Shown here: piece after piece, positions 39,501 to 42,500 of the stretch
Layout: every line of letters begins with the position of its first letter
How positions within the stretch are numbered: the stretch's first letter is position 1
Origin: Pycnococcus provasolii
Lineage: Eukaryota; Chlorophyta; Pseudoscourfieldiophyceae; Pseudoscourfieldiales; Pycnococcaceae
Direction of reading: 5' to 3'
Assembly: GCA_938743325.2 (NCBI GenBank)
Contig: OW568865.1
Span: 1,054,001 to 1,118,000, forward strand
Length of the DNA: 64,000 bases
Made by a program: the position numbers and the translations under genes
The notes under the pieces: model-generated
Database searches by the model: none
Told to the model about the DNA's origin: nothing
What the model saw: only the letters and a program-made list of their open reading frames with translations

Positions 39501-42500
39501 ACGTGCAATGAGATGGAAGGCATCCTGCCAATCGCTCACGCTCGCGACGGAGCGTTCCGTTGGTCCACTCACAAGCTGCGCAGTACTCACCGACCCGCTT
39601 CGTACTGCGACGCCAAATCCTCCTCGCGTCGACATCAGCCCAGGTGCACTATGCACAGAACATTTCGCGGATGATAGATCGTCGCCATCGCACGCCACCG
39701 CGGTGGTTGTTGGCGAAAGCTCGAGCGATGCCGTGCGAAGAGCTGCCCACGCCCCAGCTGCCGACGATGACGACCGGTTCCGTTTGCGGGTAACTTCAAA
39801 GATCGACGTCAGCAATGCTCCATGCGTAAGCATACGCAGATATCCGTGATCACGGGTCTGCACCACATCCAGCAGCGCAAGGAGGAGACGATGAGCTTGC
39901 ACGTTGAAGACGTGCCCACACCTTTTCCCCATTGTGAGCGAAAGGGCGGATTCGTCTTGCCGATTCACATCTCTCATTGATGGAGGAACTGACGTGATAG
40001 CAGTGCGCCATGCAACCTCGTAGGCGCATGTCACCTTGGCATCTGCATCCGCAACTGTCGCGGAATGTTTTGTTGCCACGGACTTCGTGACGAGTCCGCC
40101 GACTATCATGACAGGAATCGTCGAATCGGCGTTGTCGCGGAAATCGTGATCAGACGATCCATCGTCGTGGACTTGCACGTGCAGCGTGTGCAGTGCTTGC
40201 CCCATGCTCCGCCGCATCGCAACGATTGCGCGAAGTGCGGAAGGAACTTTTAGCTGATGTTGCGCGATGCCACCAGTGGTGCCCTTGTCGCTGTGCTGTC
40301 GCACATCTCTCGCCAGAGATGCGTGCAAGCCCGCATCGAGCACGCCTGGTGCCAATCCTGTGTATGCGCAAGCACTTTCGTCGTCACCAACGACCTGTGC
40401 GCTGATGCGAGTGCCACAGGTACGCAGGCTTGTCGCCACCGCAAACGATGACCCATACTGTAGCCCGGCGGGAGGTAACCACTCGCGGTAGAAAGGTGCG
40501 GATGCGATGGGATGCGTGGTTGACGCACGTTGCACGCAGATCGTTTGTGTGGAGACGCACGAATTCGTGGCTTGCGTATGCTGCAGCGCGATTCTCTGCA
40601 CGTGCGACGTCACGAAAGGTGTGCCGGTCGAAGGACGCACGGCAGTAGCTCCTGTCTCAGCACGCCACTCGACGACCACCACGACGGCGGCAGCTGATGA
40701 CGAAAGATTGCACGCACGTACAAAGGTCACACTCACCACTGCTCGACGGCTCGCCTCATGATCTCCTTCTCGACGGATATTGCAGAGCACCTGCGACGTG
40801 GCGAGAAGTGCCTCGAGCGACGCAGCACCGGGCAAGATTGATTGTCCGCTGATCCGATGCTCCTTGAATCGAGCGTCGAGCTTCAGTGCCATCACGTCAG
40901 CGGACGGCTCGAACGAACCGACGAGCGCACGGAACGGTGGGCGCACGCTCACCCAGGAACCATGCGTGAGGCGGCGGTGTGTACCAATGACGCCACGACG
41001 CCAACTGTAAGACGCCGGGGCATGAGGACGCAGTGTAGCATGTGCATTCACACCGGACATGCCAAAAGCACTGCAGCAGTAGCAAGACACATTCTCATGA
41101 ACACTTGCAATCGCGCTGCCCTCGCCCCCGCGACTCACGCCAACTGATTTGGTGGCGAGAATTGCCGCGACGTGCGCGTTGAGACTTCGACACAGAACCA
41201 GAGGCACGGCGAATTGTGCACGTGCGGCACGTTCGAGCATGGCGAGCGAGCTAAGACCCGCAGCCGCCTCCGTATGCCCGACGATCGATTTGGTTGCCGT
41301 GAGTGTTGGTGGGATGAGAGAGGAGGCGGTTGTAGAAGACATCGCGTCGACGAATGCCGCCACTTCGATCGGATCCCCAAGAGGCGTTCCTGTACCGTGC
41401 AAGTTGTGCACCGCTGGCGCAATTGCAGAAGCTGAGGAAGCTGCCAATGCAAGCGACGTGCGCACGAGACGCGCTTGGCTTGGGCCGCTTGGTGCCGTCA
41501 GTGCCGTCGACCTTCCATCCTGGTTCACCTCGGCGGAAAGCAGGAGCATGGATGCACCGAGCTCGGGACCATTCTCGTCCGCGTCGGATGCGACAAGCAG
41601 CATTGCTACGCTCGCCTCGCCTCGCCCAAAGCCATCGGCAGATGCGTCGAGTGTTTGGCATCTTCCCACTGCGCTGAGTGCCCCAAGCAGGGTGATGTGT
41701 GCGGTTGTCTCGAATCGCAGGCTAGCATTCGCGCTCGGAACGAGCGCGTGGCGCGCTTGCCCATCGACAATCTCCAGGCGAGCGACACGCGTCGCAACGA
41801 GCGATCCAGAGCATGCCGTATCAACGCCTGCACAAGTGCCCCCGAAATTGAAGACGTACGAGAGTCGTCCGCAGAGAAATGCACCTCCATATCCTGTCAT
41901 CGCGGCGGCATTGATGGCAGTGCCACAGTCGATGGCAAGGTATGTGCGCATCTCATCCCACATTGTCGCGACGACCACCGCGGCACTCTGCCTTGCCATC
42001 GTCGTCATGTCTGGCTTCGTTGCAAGCACCGCGTCGGAGTCCTCGAGTGCAAGCAAGTGGCAGGGATCGATGCACGCCGCCTCCGTGGATGTGAGCGTGA
42101 AGCGACCTGCATCTGTCACAAATGGTGGTACGGCGAGCACGTGTGCAAAGTATCCCGTCCTTTCGCCGAATCGGTCGTATGGTGCGCGCCGAGCCGCATC
42201 TCGGCCAACGATAGATTCTGCCGTCGTCTCGCCAACCGCACTTGGGAAGAGCGAAGATGGCGCCAGTTGCGCCGATCGACCCGCCATGGATGCGATGTGA
42301 ACCGCTGTGCTGGATGCATCGGATACGACGGCTCGGTAATTGTTCGTCTCTTCGTTGAGCACCTGCACATCATTCTGCTGACGATGAATGTACCGAGTGA
42401 TGGCCTCCACGGTGGGGTGCTGGAAAACGAGAAGAGCGGGTATGCGATCTGCGACGATGCTTGGGAACGCACGCAAGACTGCGGTGTGCAAATCCACCGC